In this document: in pieces, positions 11,226-20,622 of the stretch | Numbering within the stretch: the stretch's first letter is position 1 | Layout: each line of letters opens with the position of its first letter | Assembly (NCBI GenBank): GCA_032717465.1 | Contig: CM064666.1 | Coordinates: forward strand, 4,153,528-4,217,527 | DNA from: Coenobita brevimanus | Taxonomy: Eukaryota; Arthropoda; Malacostraca; Decapoda; Coenobitidae | Length of the DNA: 64,000 nucleotides | Reading direction: 5' to 3' | Program-made: the position numbers and the translations under genes | Notes under the pieces: model-generated | What the model saw: the letters and a program-made list of their open reading frames with translations, nothing else | What the model was told of the DNA's origin: nothing | Database searches by the model: none

Positions 11226-11559
11226 TTTTATTTTTTTTTTTTTTTTTAGATGTATATTAAATAGTAACAACTACACACTAATATCAGGGTAGATGCATTA
11301 TATCTTGCAATGACAAGAAGAATAGTTTAACCATTAGTATTGATATAACCTCTCAGGCTCATCAAAATAAGCAGGCAATAACAGAAGAGCTAAGAGACGA
11401 TGATCGAGGAGCAGCAAATGTCAGAACAGAAAAATAGTTATATTTATGAAGAAACGAGTTATTATAAGAACAGTAAAAACGTAAATTCCAATGTTGAGGT
11501 ATAAGTACCCGTAATAATATCCAAGTGTACTACACAACCAGGAAGAGTTTACGTAGGAA
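11226..11559. other. Linker between LINE ORF1 and endonuclease, with T run
   Basis: It contains a poly(T) run near 11228-11248. The remainder shows no clear motif and is probably decayed LINE sequence. Confidence 0.4.
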
Positions 11560-12055
11560 AATTAATGAACTAGGGACTTTAATTTAGATTTGTCATTATT
11601 TTTGAAACATGGATAAATACTGAGATTTCAGACTTTTTGACAGAATATAATAGGAAAGGATATAATATTTTTGAGTCAAACTACTTGGGCAAGAAGAGGG
11701 GTGGGTTAGCTGCTTTTCTAAAGGATTCATTAACCTATTACAGTGCAACTGGTATTCAAGTAAACAGGAATGAAGAAATTGTCTGGATTGAAATGATTAA
11801 TAACAGGCAGAAATTAGCCTGAGGAGTTATTTACAGATCTCAAATATTAAGCAGAACAGACAGAAATGAATTGGGACGAAATCAAGAAAGCATCACAGAT
11901 AAGCTTAGCAATTATTGTACTGGATTTTATCCTGCCAAGAATGGACTGGAGGAATCAGCAGAGGATCAATGGACGGGAATTTGTAGAGGGAGTACCCAAT
12001 CATTTACTTTATCAGAGTACCACGAAGCCCATTAGAGGTAATAATACGTAGAATT
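11560..12055 (+). pseudogene. LINE apurinic-type endonuclease remnant
   Basis: An open stretch at 11637-11822 reads TEYNRKGYN, then KKRGGLAAFLKDS, then IVWIEMI. This is the arrangement found in the middle of LINE APE-type endonucleases (hydrophobic strand, Gly-Gly-hydrophobic segment, then Trp-x-Glu). TGA at 11821-11823 interrupts it just before GVIYRS. The following frame (11866-12051) is lower confidence. It would nick target DNA to prime reverse transcription; this copy is inactive. Confidence 0.5.
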
Positions 12056-12308
12056 TGGTATTATCGAACAGAGAAATCATCATTACGGATTCATACATTA
12101 ATGGATGACTCAATAATAACAATCAGGAAGAAAATAAGTCCAAATTTATTTGGAATATCCACTCTACAGAAAACCCCTAGACGGCTCATAACTTTTCTTC
12201 CATAAAACTTTTTATGGATGAAGAGAGTATTTCAAAACAATAATCCATGGGCAAAGTGGTTACTTTACGGAAAGTGATGTCACTTGGGAAGCTCATGTCA
12301 AAAGTAAA

Positions 12309-12480
12309 GGACAGGATTTAGGTGAGAGTGTTTGTCAGGTCACAGGTTATTGGAGAGGCTCAGGTCACAGGATATAGGCGGGAGTGCACATTAAGTTACC
12401 GAGTTGAGGGAGGTAGCTCAGGTCATAAGTGAGGAACAGGATTTAGGTGGGAGTGTACGTAGGGTCGTGGACATTAATTC
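12309..12480. repeat. Degenerate about 60-70-bp tandem repeat
   Basis: Units start with GGACAGGATTTAGGTGAGAG, GGATATAGGCGGGAGTG and GGATTTAGGTGGGAGTG, each followed by a CAGGTCA-type motif: about 2.5 diverged copies between LINE pieces. Confidence 0.55.
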
Positions 12481-12589
12481 AAGTTAGGCACCAAGTAGCC
12501 ATTCCGTTAGGGAGAAATATGATGAATTAGTAAATATAATACAAAAAGGTCAGGACAGATACATCAGTTCAAAAGCATTTACAACTAGA

Positions 12590-12662
12590 AGGCGCTCAGA
12601 GAGCGCATACCTCCGCCAATGCCATTGCCATTCAAATATAACCTCCTTGGAGGAAGTAATGA
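12590..12662 (+). mobile_element. Small MITE-like element with CCTCCGCCAA / TTGGAGGA ends
   Basis: GCGCATACCTCCGCCAATG at the left and ATAACCTCCTTGGAGGAAG at the right form near-inverted ends around about 20 bp. This is the arrangement of a repeat I recall from many invertebrate genomes, whose full version runs from CATACCTCCGCC to CCTTGGCGGAGG. This copy is almost wholly deleted internally. It splits the LINE between endonuclease and linker. Confidence 0.5.
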
Positions 12663-12998
12663 ATGATTCAGAACCGACCTGGCTAAACGGTGGATTAAAA
12701 TTTCTCACAGGCCAAAGAAAATTAATATAAAGAAAAATAAAGAAAAGGTGAAAGGAACACTTGTGTAACTGGCATGAAATTTTTAACAAGAAGTGAAGAA
12801 GGAGATAGGGAAAGCAAAGTAAGATCATGAAATGAAGGTTGTTCAAGAATCGAAAGAAAACCCCAAGGCTTTTTATGGGTTGTACTGTACGAAAAGTAAA
12901 GATACAATAGGACCTCTGTGAATGGAATCGGGTAGTATTACCTGGCTAGATTAAACAAAAAAAAAATGTGTGTTATCATAAATAAGTACTTGTATCAG
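12663..12998 (+). pseudogene. LINE EN-RT linker and start of RT region
   Basis: Across shifted frames one can read VVQESKENPKAFYGLYCTKS followed by KDTIGPL (about 12838-12918), the usual linker of this LINE group. A KMCVIINKYLYQ run (about 12966-13000) then parallels KEMCSILNNYFI at bases 19-54 of the first LINE. Several frame changes and a TGA near 12919 make it non-coding. Confidence 0.55.
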
Positions 12999-13335
12999 CT
13001 CTGTAATTGATTATACCGTAATCGTAGCCGACCTGTTGTAGACATTGAGTAGATTTGTAGGAGATAAACTCAGTTTACTTGTAGTTGATGGCAGGAGAAG
13101 GGTAAAGATTAGTCCTGGGGTTTGTAGTTTTGTAGTTTATTTCTTCAAGGGGATATCTCAAAATTTACACTAAGTTAACTTCGTGAGCCTGACCCCTTTT
13201 TAAGCCCACCGTGCTTCTCTCTCTCGAATCTAGACCCCCTTCTCCCTCTCTCTCCTGATTCCTTCTCCTAACTCCTTGTCTTCTCCTGTTTCCTTTTGTA
13301 TATGAGAGGTTGTGTCACGTAGACTATACGGTTGA

Positions 13336-13394
13336 GGCCCGATTCAGGCCCGATTCACACGACTCGTTTTGGTTCCGACAGGCAGTCCGCCGGC
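13336..13394. repeat. Left terminal inverted repeat of Harbinger element, end duplicated
   Basis: GGCCCGATTCA is repeated (13336-13346 and 13347-13357) before the long match to 14161-14209. Confidence 0.7.
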
Positions 13395-13469
13395 TTGACG
13401 CCGTCAGAATGATGTGTATTCACATGAAGCGTTCCCGGCCCGTCCAGCATCGTGTGTGTGCTCATGGCC

Positions 13470-13650
13470 GGTAGGTCTCTAAGGAATTGGCAGCAATTGC
13501 TCTGCTATTAGAAGAAGAGGAGGAAGAAAAAGCTCGTGGAAAGAGGAAAAGTTTATGGGTACCCCTGTCACTGAAAAAGAGAAGGTTTGAGGGAGATATC
13601 TGAACCCTATCTAAAGAACTGGCAGAGGATGAGGTAAAAATTTTCAGTAG
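13470..13650 (+). pseudogene. Harbinger transposase N-terminal remnant
   Basis: One frame reads KELAAIALLLEEEEEEKARG, then RKSLWVPLSLKKR, a TGA, then TLSKELAEDEVKIF. Harbinger-type (HARBI1-like) transposases commonly open with a Leu/Glu-rich stretch, a basic run, a Trp-Val motif and a TL-x-x-EL segment before the DDE domain. The frame is stopped at about 13599 and the DDE domain is absent. Confidence 0.45.
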
Positions 13651-13777
13651 TCCTGCTGCAGCACTACCTTGGAAGTGGTATACCATATCTTGTATTAAGG
13701 CTAGAAAAAACAGTGAATTTTACCTGCAAATAATATGAGTTATAATTTCATGTATAATAAACTAATGACACACTCAC

Positions 13778-13895
13778 CTGGTTTGTTTACTTCCTCGCCA
13801 ATCTTACCTTTATGCAGATTATCACTGTATATCTTGCTAGTCATACCAAATAACTCTTCATAAGAACGCACAAGTTCGATCAGCCTTTCGTCCAT
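13778..13895 (-). pseudogene. MADF/Myb-like DNA-binding protein, first exon (Harbinger second gene)
   Basis: On the minus strand ATG at 13895-13893 opens an uninterrupted piece beginning MDERLIELVRSYEELFG and continuing through KIYSDNLHKGKIGEEV. This fits the start of a MADF domain (RLIELV at the N-terminus, Tyr/Phe spacing and a later E-E-V). It ends at a perfect donor, CCAG|GTGAGT (GT at 13777-13776), so it looks like exon 1 of a spliced gene. PIF/Harbinger elements usually carry such a companion protein that helps the transposase bind DNA. No further exon remains within the element. Confidence 0.55.
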
Positions 13896-14160
13896 GATGC
13901 CAGACAATGAACTGTGTGTTATCTACACGGACAAGGCGGTAACAGCGAGTCGTGGAATGGACGGGTACGCTACGTGTCCTCATTCACATGAGCCATCACC
14001 AACCCGTCAGGGCGGCGTCAAGTCGCCAGCCACCCGGCCAGGATTTCTCGAGAAGATATCCGTGGCGTGTCGGTCTGCTGACGGACGACTGTCGCCGTCA
14101 GCTTGATGGGTCATGTGAACAGTTACATTAGAATGCATGTGAGAAATCTCGACGGCGTCT

Positions 14161-14209
14161 AGCCACCGGACTGCCTGTCGGAACCAAAACGGGTCGTGTG
14201 AATCGGGCC
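14161..14209. repeat. Right terminal inverted repeat of Harbinger element
   Basis: The complement of the left end; it ends GAATCGGGCC followed by TGA. Confidence 0.7.
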
Positions 14210-14229
14210 TGAGTCGAACCTTCTAGAAG

Positions 14230-14494
<265 letters not shown>

Positions 14495-14654
14495 CGTAGC
14501 TTTCCAGTCAAGCATCACACCGTGCTCTCTTGGCATTCCTGAGACAGAATGTGCGAACACCATTTCCTCCAGTCCTGGTTATGACTTTCAACTAACCTCT
14601 ATTATACCTATGTATGTTAGCAGCTATTATGTATTGTATGATGATATTGTAGAG

Positions 14655-14884
14655 TCCTGACACTTGGTGTCAATATTTACCAGGGAACCTAAGCCTGATC
14701 CCTCAAACAAAAATTTTTTATGATGATAATGCAAAACAATATTCTTAGTAAAACATCCATTAGTCAGGAGGAAGTATTATGGAAAAGACTAATAAGCTAC
14801 AGCCTAAAAAAATCTCCTGGACCGGACGATTCATATGCAGAAATTACAGTATACAGAAAAGTCAGCCACTTACTGGACAACATT
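14655..14884 (+). pseudogene. LINE RT fragment, continuation
   Basis: GTCAATATTTACCAG and CCTGATCCCTCAAAC parallel bases 50-95 of the first LINE, followed by a KKSPGPDDSYAEI string matching the start of the RT domain. Similarity ends at GTCAGCCACTT. Frameshifted and non-coding. Confidence 0.6.
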
Positions 14885-14999
14885 AGTTTACATGAACAAT
14901 CCGACTTTGTAAACTCCGGCAAGGAGATGTTACCTTGTCATTTTTGTGCCAGCATTGTAGACATAATTTACTGAGTCAGAAGCAAAATTTTTTAAACTG

Positions 15000-15214
15000 C
15001 CACTATCCCGCAATGGTAAATAATAGCTAAAAAATTCTTGGATCCGGATGATGATCCGGATCACCACCAAAATCTAATGGAATGTTCTTGGGCCATACCC
15101 TACCCCTCCAAAAAATTTCAGCAAAATCTATTCATAACTCTTTAAGTATTCCTGCTAACAGACAAACAGGCAAACAAACCAACGCCAGCAAAAAGATAAC
15201 CTCCTTGGTAATAA
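15000..15214 (+). mobile_element. MITE-like repeat with GGATCC palindrome
   Basis: It contains the palindromic GGATCCGGATGATGATCCGG (15040-15059), then AATTTCAGCAAAATC, CATAACTCTTTAAGT, GCTAACAGACAAACAGGC and the end ATAACCTCCTTGG. I recall this string order from a short non-coding repeat found in many invertebrate genomes, with CCTTGGCGGAGG at the end. LINE sequence resumes directly after it. The left end is degenerate. Confidence 0.5.
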
Positions 15215-15270
15215 TCTTTTAAGTTCTAGAGGAGTTCCAGAAGCATGGAAGACAGTGCATGCAATATAAA
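15215..15270 (+). pseudogene. LINE RT fragment, last recognisable piece
   Basis: TTTAAGTTCTAGAGGAGTTC, then CAGAAGCATGGAAGAC, parallels bases 281-320 of the first LINE (the SSGEVPEAWKT codons). Homology is lost after about 15270. Confidence 0.6.
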
Positions 15271-15429
15271 ATCTGCCCTGTCAACCTTACCCAAACACCA
15301 GTGAAGGATTTGTTCCACCAGTACAGAGCTGTATGCACTGCCCACAATAATGTAACGATGGCTACCGTGAAAATCAGGCGAACTCTAACGATAATCCAAC
15401 AGCCAATCAGAGGAGACTAAATTAAGATC
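15271..15429. other. Unassigned
   Basis: No motif recognised between the last LINE piece and the SINE. Confidence 0.4.
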
Positions 15430-15756
15430 AGTAGGGACGGTAGCTCAGTCTGGAGAGAGGAGGCCTGCAGTCCTGTCAGATCCAAGTTCAAATCCCCGCT
15501 GGGGTAGAGTACAGTTTAAGGATATGACTTTAATAAAAGCAGACTTTACTGATCTACCAGAAGACCCGCCGACATGTCGTAAAAATACCCACACTAATAC
15601 CAGTACACGAGTCCTGTCTGAGACAGGACAGTGGGTGTTTGCAGCGAAGTGATGACATGTAGAGGTGTATGGTATGTAGGAGGACTAGTGAGCCTTAGGA
15701 GCAGGCTTTGAAACCTATGTCCGGAGTTGGACATATAAAAAAAAAAAAAAAATAGT
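15430..15756 (+). mobile_element. tRNA-derived SINE with poly(A) tail
   Basis: The head reads GGTAGCTCAGTCTGGAGAG (A box TRGCNNAGYNGG-like, near 15437) and AAGTTCAAATCCCCGC (B box GGTTCRANNCC-like, near 15486) at tRNA-like spacing. It is followed by a tRNA-unrelated body and an A run at 15738-15753. These are internal RNA polymerase III promoter elements. The body ends GTCCGGAGTTGGACATAT before the A tail. No target duplication was found by eye. Confidence 0.7.
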
Positions 15757-15953
15757 TTATACACGGAAATATGCCGGATCACTCTTAGAAGAACCAGTTC
15801 CAAATCGTCAACCAGAAATCACCAAACGAGTCACATGTACTATTGCCTCGCAAAGCGTGACGGCCATTTACGTCACCTAGAAGAACAAATTGCCTAGGAA
15901 GTTGATGAATAAGGTGATTACAATCAGAAAGGTATATTACATGTCTAAGTGTT
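15757..15953. other. Unassigned
   Basis: Nothing recognised. Confidence 0.4.
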
Positions 15954-16330
15954 TAACTTTTGATCTATAAATAGTTGTATGATGATGTATATGCTTAGAT
16001 GTACAGCTATTGTATCATACAGTTGCATGATGTGCTGCGTAGCTGCTGAGAGCTTGCTGTGACCAGATTAGGGTAGCTGCAAACTCCACAAACCTTGATT
16101 ATCACATGCACTATCACGTGGACACACCTTGCTCCTCTCCCTTAGGGAGCTGCATGGAAACAGCCCGAGGGCAAGTAGACGTGTAACGGGGTAGGACATA
16201 CTGCACATACATTCTTCAATGATTGTGAAGGCATCGTGTAGGAGTTTCTCAACCTGAGTTCCTGTGTTTGTCCACCGTCATTGAATTTCTGCCCTATATG
16301 TACACCTGGCAGAGCTGGTACATTAATGGT
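15954..16330 (+). repeat. LTR-like segment ending at a TGGTGGCAGTGG primer-site-like sequence
   Basis: The segment ends GAGCTGGTACATTAA followed by TGGTGGCAGTGGTCAAG (near 16327), similar in form to the primer site of the 6.3-kb element. Its first 75 bp (TAACTTTTGATCTATAAATA onwards) recur directly at 17909. The portion ATTGTGAAGGCATCGTG through to CTGAGTTCCTG (16219-16262) recurs inverted at 18030-18080. It is probably a fragment of an LTR retrotransposon family. Confidence 0.4.
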
Positions 16331-16570
16331 GGCAGTGGTCAAGAACTCGCTTTCTCTTTCTGCAGTTTGAGGAGTTTATTACATCTACTACTTCAAGATT
16401 TTCGAAGTTACCCTGACAGCCCGTCCCACCCAGTGTAGCCATTCCTCATGACGTGTGAGGTGATGAAGCTATGACCTCGACGATGTCTGCCGCATTGCTC
16501 TGCCTGAGCAACCCTGTCTTCTATTCCATCCTGCCGGCCTGCCAGCTGTTTTTGCCTTGACTCCACTCCC

Positions 16571-16838
16571 ATAGTCGCGGCGCGCGACTGTAAGGTTGTC
16601 ATTATCGTGCCCTGGCAACCTACCCACCAACTGTGCTTCCGATTTCGTGTATAATATGATACGCTTGGAATTCGCTTATACTATGTTTCTGTATAATGAT
16701 GTGTGTGTGTATAATATATTCGTGTATAATAATATGATTCGTGTATAATATGATACGAAATCGGACGAGCTTTTGATTGGTAGGTTACCAGGGTACGATA
16801 AAGACGACCTCAGAGTCGTGCGCCGCGACTATAGCGAC
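16571..16838. mobile_element. Foldback MITE with about 95-bp inverted arms
   Basis: Left arm ATAGTCGCGGCGC ... CCTGGCAACCTACC ... CCGATTTCGTGTATAATATG pairs with right arm CGTGTATAATATGATACGAA ... GGTAGGTTACCAGGG ... GCGCCGCGACTAT. The middle is a short AT-rich run of GTGTATAATA units. CACTCCC occurs just outside both ends, a possible 7-8-bp target duplication. No coding capacity. Confidence 0.65.
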
Positions 16839-17441
16839 GCACTCCCGTCTCTTCACCCCGATCACTGGGGGTGATTCATACCCAGCTGTGGTGAGCAAGA
16901 GAGCGTGTGGGTCCATTACCAGCCCAACACACCTTCAACTTTAGGACATTCCTGAGACGGCCAGCTGTTGTGTTGCTCGTGTTGTTGCTATTTTTTTCCA
17001 TCAGATAAGTGTGTGGGTGTATCTACTTAACACCTCGCCCCTAAGTACCCTGCACTACCATTATCATTATGTGGGAATGTACCTTCTGCCGTAACATTGG
17101 GTGGTGAGTGAGAACAATCCTGTGCAATAGTTTCTGCTATTCACCATCAGAGTATTTTATCTCAGGACTAAGAATCCTTACAGATTCATTTTAAAGGCTA
17201 GTCTATGCAATTTAGTGCATCACCGTACTTAAAACAACTTTCCCAGATCATTTCTCTTACTGGCGATTTTCTTTTTCTTACCTTTCCATTCATCACATGT
17301 AAGTAATTCATATGTAGATATCCCCTTTGTTAATTGCTATGGTACATAATAGTTTAATTTTGGTAAGAAAGTTTCCCCTTCACTTGTACTTATTTGACAT
17401 GATATTTTCGTTGTTCCTATTCCTTCCAACTTCGTTATTTA
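16839..17441. other. Unassigned
   Basis: No domain recognised. A short frame MWECTFCRNIGW near 17070-17105 ends at a GTGAGTG donor-like site, which is too little to call a gene. Confidence 0.35.
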
Positions 17442-17930
17442 ATGACATTTCCTTACCTAAAGAAGTTTCCCTTACCTGAAGATGATACACCATCGTCCGG
17501 AGATGAAAAAGAACCATTCTCCTCGGAGGCTGATAAATTTCATGACAGTCGTATTCGTTCAAGAAGTGATAAGGTGTATAAACCAGAAACTGTTCCATCA
17601 GCTGAGCCACAAGTTGCTGCTTCAGATCACATTCCTATCTCTGTTGTTGCAAGTAATTCTATCTGTGTAGATTTTCATTCCCTACTCCCAATGCTTCACA
17701 CGTTTCTCATTTACGTTTTGTTAGAGATTCGATTTCACCATCCTCTCCTACCGCTCCCAATACTCGTGTTGCAGCTGTACCATGAATTACGGTTCTTAAT
17801 ACCCCTTCTCATTCTACTTTTGTCACCATGGCAACTCAGTCTGACACAGACTCTGTTCATCGAACTGTCATCCTGGATCATAGATCACGCCCCAAAATCG
17901 TATGTATAACTTTTGATCTGTAACTTGTAT
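17442..17930 (+). pseudogene. Possible decayed coding sequence, unrecognised
   Basis: A frame reads LPEDDTPSSGDEKEPFSSEA, then DKFHDSRIRSRSD, preceded by an acceptor-like CTTACCTAAAG. After a frame change near 17660 another Ser/Pro-rich stretch follows (RDSISPSSPTAPNTRVAAVP), ending in a stop. The composition (acidic, Ser/Pro-rich) looks protein-like rather than random, but no family is recognised. It sits between two repeat copies and may be part of a transposon. Confidence 0.3.
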
Positions 17931-18240
17931 GATGATGAATATGCTTCGATGTATAGCTGTTGTATGATACAGTTCCATAAATGTATCACCTCTGCCAGGT
18001 GTAAGTGTATGGTAGGAGTTGAGCGACGGCAGACAAATACAGGAACTCAGGTTGAGAAACTCCTCCACGATGCCTTCACAATTTATTAGAGACTGTAGGT
18101 CCTGCTCCATGCACGTCTAATTGCCTTCTGGTTGTTTCTATGCAGCTTTCTGAGGGACAGAAGTAAGGGGTATCCACGTGATAGTGCATGTGATAAGCAC
18201 GTTTTACTGAACTTGCAAATACTCATAACTGGTGTCACCA
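17909..18240. repeat. Second copy of the 15.95-kb repeat, partly direct and partly inverted
   Basis: TAACTTTTGATCTGTAACTT onwards is a direct copy of 15954-16030. From about 18020 on, GACGGCAGACAAATACAGGA and CCACGTGATAGTGCATGTGA are inverted copies of 16219-16275 and 16100-16122. Confidence 0.6.
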
Positions 18241-19040
18241 GGCTCTGAGCAGCTACGCTGCGGATTCATGCAACTATTATCATACAATAACCATACATTT
18301 AAGCATATACATCATCACGGAACTAGATATAGAAAAAAAGTTTTACACTTATACACAGAACGGTATGACATGTGCAGAGGGAGTCATATACAGGCAACAA
18401 TGTGTAATTCTTCTCCAGGTGCAAATGAACAGCCACTGCCTGAATGTAGGAGTGTAGAGAGGTAAAAAAAAAAAAGTGAATGAAAAATCTTTAGAGCACA
18501 GAATAACACAGTCACCTCGAGAATTACTCTCCACTAAAGGAGGTGAATGGAAAACCATATTGTCCTCTTGGGACTGAAGAGGCCTGTCACCACCGACCAC
18601 AGTCTCTTGGGGGTAAAAACACAGTAGGTGAAACTCAGCTAGTAGCAGTTGAAGTTCCTCCCAGTTAGCCTAAACTGCTAAGCAACGTTTTCTGGACTAG
18701 GGGTGGATGATTACCGTAACGTCATAGTGGGAGGGATAGTTGACCGACTTGGACGAGGAACCTTTGTTGGGGGCTATATTGTACAAACTGTTTAATCCCT
18801 AGGCTGCGTAGGCGGTTTAGTAACCCATTTAAATGGTGTGGCAAATACTGAAAAAAATAGGGTGCTTTTCACTAGTTGTCTTGACCCCCTTATATCAAAC
18901 TAAATACATTTAAATTTAGGCACACAAAGCTCAGTCTTTACACTAACTTTTGAAAGCTGGAGATCCGTAAGTTGATAAGGGACGGAGAGAGAGCGAACCA
19001 TTTTTGTTTTGTTTTTTGCGGTTGGTGAATGAGGCGCCTA
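18241..19040. other. Unassigned
   Basis: Nothing coding. A TTAATCCCTAGGCTGCG string near 18796 is reminiscent of a piggyBac-type end but has no partner in the window. Confidence 0.4.
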
Positions 19041-19200
19041 TGTAATGGGGCCTGTAAAAGCCCGCGTTGCTTGGAGACAAAGCGGGAATCTTCTCATGAG
19101 CGTGTATCGAGCGTGAGGGCTTGAGATCGGATCTCGGTCAGACCAGTGATTAAGTTTCATTTCAATTATTACTTTGGTTGGCAGTGGTGTGGGATGTGAG
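19041..19200 (+). mobile_element. tRNA-derived SINE, copy 1 of a direct pair
   Basis: It starts GTAATGGGGCCTGTAAAAGC and contains a tRNA-like section with AGATCGGATCTCGG where a B box is expected. About 85% similar by eye to the copy 330 bp downstream. Confidence 0.55.
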
Positions 19201-19372
19201 GCGATGCGTGGAGGGTAATGATGTTGTTGGTTAGCTGACAGCATCCTAGTCCTTACATCCCAGGGATAAGCTGTTCGGTGTGGTCTGCAGCATCCCCAGT
19301 GGTGGCCTCCGATGCTACAGTACCGTGTCTTCGAAACTCACCAAATTAATCACCAAGGGGAGAAAAGAGTGG

Positions 19373-19530
19373 TGTAATGGGGTCTATAAAAGCCCGTGTT
19401 GCTTAGAGGCAAATCGAGATCCTCTCTTTGGCTCAGTGGTAATGTGCGCATAAATCAAGTGCGAGGGCCTTAGATCGAATCTCGGTGAGACTATGATTAA
19501 TTTCTTAAGTTTCAGTTCAGTCATAACACC
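19373..19530 (+). mobile_element. tRNA-derived SINE, copy 2 of a direct pair
   Basis: It starts GTAATGGGGTCTATAAAAGC. An A box TGGCTCAGTGG (near 19430) and a B-box-like AGATCGAATCTC (near 19471) are correctly spaced, so the pol III promoter layout is clearer here than in copy 1. Confidence 0.6.
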
Positions 19531-20024
19531 CAGGAGGGCGCCAGGCATTGCTACAAGTAGGCAGCACAAGACATGAGGGAAAGAAACTTGGAAGATTACT
19601 TCCGTGGGTCAGTTTTCGGAAAACTACATTTTTCGATCCAGGATATCTGACACAACCACGTTGTCGACCATGTTATTCTGAATCTATTCCATTATACACT
19701 TGTTTTCGGAAATGAATATTTCAAGTAAAAATCCTATACAATATTACCTTGGATCTCCACTTTGTTTCAAACTTTCACGTCGTTCTCTCTCGCTGTCATG
19801 GCAGCCAAGGATGATAAACTGATGGCAGCTCCCGGACGTGACGTCATGCCAGTACAGCACATGCTCGGACGTCACAGCCAATGAAAATAAAATGAGCCAA
19901 AAAGCGGACCAATCAAATCATTGATAGCATTAGATTTTCACATTTCAAACATCCCTTACTTTAGTCAGTTCCACGATGGCTTCCATTTGTAGTGGGGGTG
20001 CTTTACTGAATACGATGCCATCGC

Positions 20025-20052
<28 letters not shown>

Positions 20053-20055
<3 letters not shown>

Positions 20056-20270
20056 AATCAGGAACCTGTGAATTTCCTTCGCAGTTACGGTGTTCTGCCT
20101 TCTTCCCCGAAGTGTAAGAAGTGTGGAAGTGACCTACATTATAGACAGGACCTTCATCAGGGGTACTGTAAAAATTTTAAGAGTTATGCAGATTCAAAGA
20201 AGCGGAGAGAATGTGGATTTAGAGGACTGAGGCAAACCCTTCCACCTCATTCTCCTCCGACATTTAAGGT
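20053..20270 (+). pseudogene. Zinc-ribbon exon resembling the N-terminus of ISXO2/Merlin-type transposases
   Basis: After a T run ending in AG (acceptor-like, 20024-20052) an open piece reads NFLRSYGVLPSSPKCKKCGS, then a Cys in GYCKNF, then KKRRECGFRG. It ends at AAG|GTAAGG, a strong donor. ISXO2-like (IS1595-type, Merlin) transposases have an N-terminal zinc ribbon in which a similar FL-x-x-x-G-L/V segment precedes CPxCG and a later KKRRxC. The sequence after GFRG no longer fits, so it is probably a frameshifted fossil. Alternative: a host exon that uses this domain. Confidence 0.4.
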
Positions 20271-20318
20271 AAGGTAAGGTTAGGTTGGGTTTGGTTACTG
20301 TTAGGTTTGGTTAGGTTA
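20262..20318 (+). repeat. TTAGG-like interspersed repeat
   Basis: AAGGTAAGGTAAGGTTAGG, then GTTAGGTTTGGTTAGGTT: degenerate copies of the arthropod telomeric unit TTAGG within the transposon remnant. Too short and impure to be a telomere. Confidence 0.5.
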
Positions 20319-20379
20319 ATAATATGGGGGGGTTTGGGCGAAGCCCCTCCAGTTAAGGTATACGATTCAACCCATGTCC

Positions 20380-20588
20380 CCGATTTCGGAACCAAAAATA
20401 TTTTTTCTGGTCAATTTTAGTGTGATTTGAATGAATTTGACCTTCGTTTTTGTCGGAAGTCACTCGTTTTGGAGATAGGCTTGGGTAGGCCTATCTTCAA
20501 AAAGAGTGATTTCCGACAAAAATGAAGGTCAAATTCTTTTAAATCACACTAAAATTGACCAGAAAATATATTTTTGGCTTCGAAATGG
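20380..20588. repeat. 209-bp near-perfect hairpin
   Basis: The left arm (CGATTTCGGAACCAAAAATA through to GGAGATAGGC) and right arm (GCCTATCTTC through to TTTTTGGCTTCGAAATGG) are complementary over about 95-100 bp with roughly ten mismatches by eye and a loop of a few bases. A diverged copy of the right arm is at about 34.89-34.96 kb. Any transcript across it would fold into a long double-stranded stem. Confidence 0.85.
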
Positions 20589-20622
20589 AGAAATGTAGTT
20601 TTCCGAATATTGACCTTTCCGT

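Larger units (their letters stand above)
13336..14209. mobile_element. PIF/Harbinger-type DNA transposon derivative, 874 bp
   Basis: The ends are inverted repeats of about 50 bp: GGCCCGATTCACACGACTCG on the left matches the complement of CGGGTCGTGTGAATCGGGCC on the right. Beyond that, CGTTTTGGTTCCGACAGGCAG pairs with its complement. TGA flanks both sides (13333-13335 and 14210-14212), fitting the 3-bp target duplications of this superfamily. The leftmost 11 bp of the repeat are tandemly doubled. Inside are remnants of both PIF/Harbinger genes: a transposase N-terminal piece on the plus strand and a MADF/Myb-like first exon on the minus strand. The catalytic core is missing, so the element is non-autonomous. 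Confidence 0.72.
19608..20622. mobile_element. DNA transposon remnant with inverted ends, zinc-ribbon coding piece and hairpin
   Basis: TTCGGAAAACTACATTT at 19616 reappears as its complement AAATGTAGTTTTCCGAA at 20591, in longer but weaker matching ends (GTCAGTTTTC / GTCAATATTC on the complement). Between them are a short coding piece with paired cysteines (20053-20270), a TTAGG-like stretch and a long hairpin. The coding piece suggests a Merlin/ISXO2-like origin, but no DDE domain is present. Target duplications could not be set. Confidence 0.45.

Noticed and set aside
15433..15503. Possible functional tRNA gene
   Set aside because: A and B boxes are present but the acceptor stem does not pair and a SINE body with poly(A) follows.
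18790..18820. piggyBac-like end TTAATCCCTAGGCTGCG
   Set aside because: No inverted partner and no transposase nearby.
20262..20318. Interstitial telomere
   Set aside because: Only a few impure TTAGG-like units, inside a transposon remnant.
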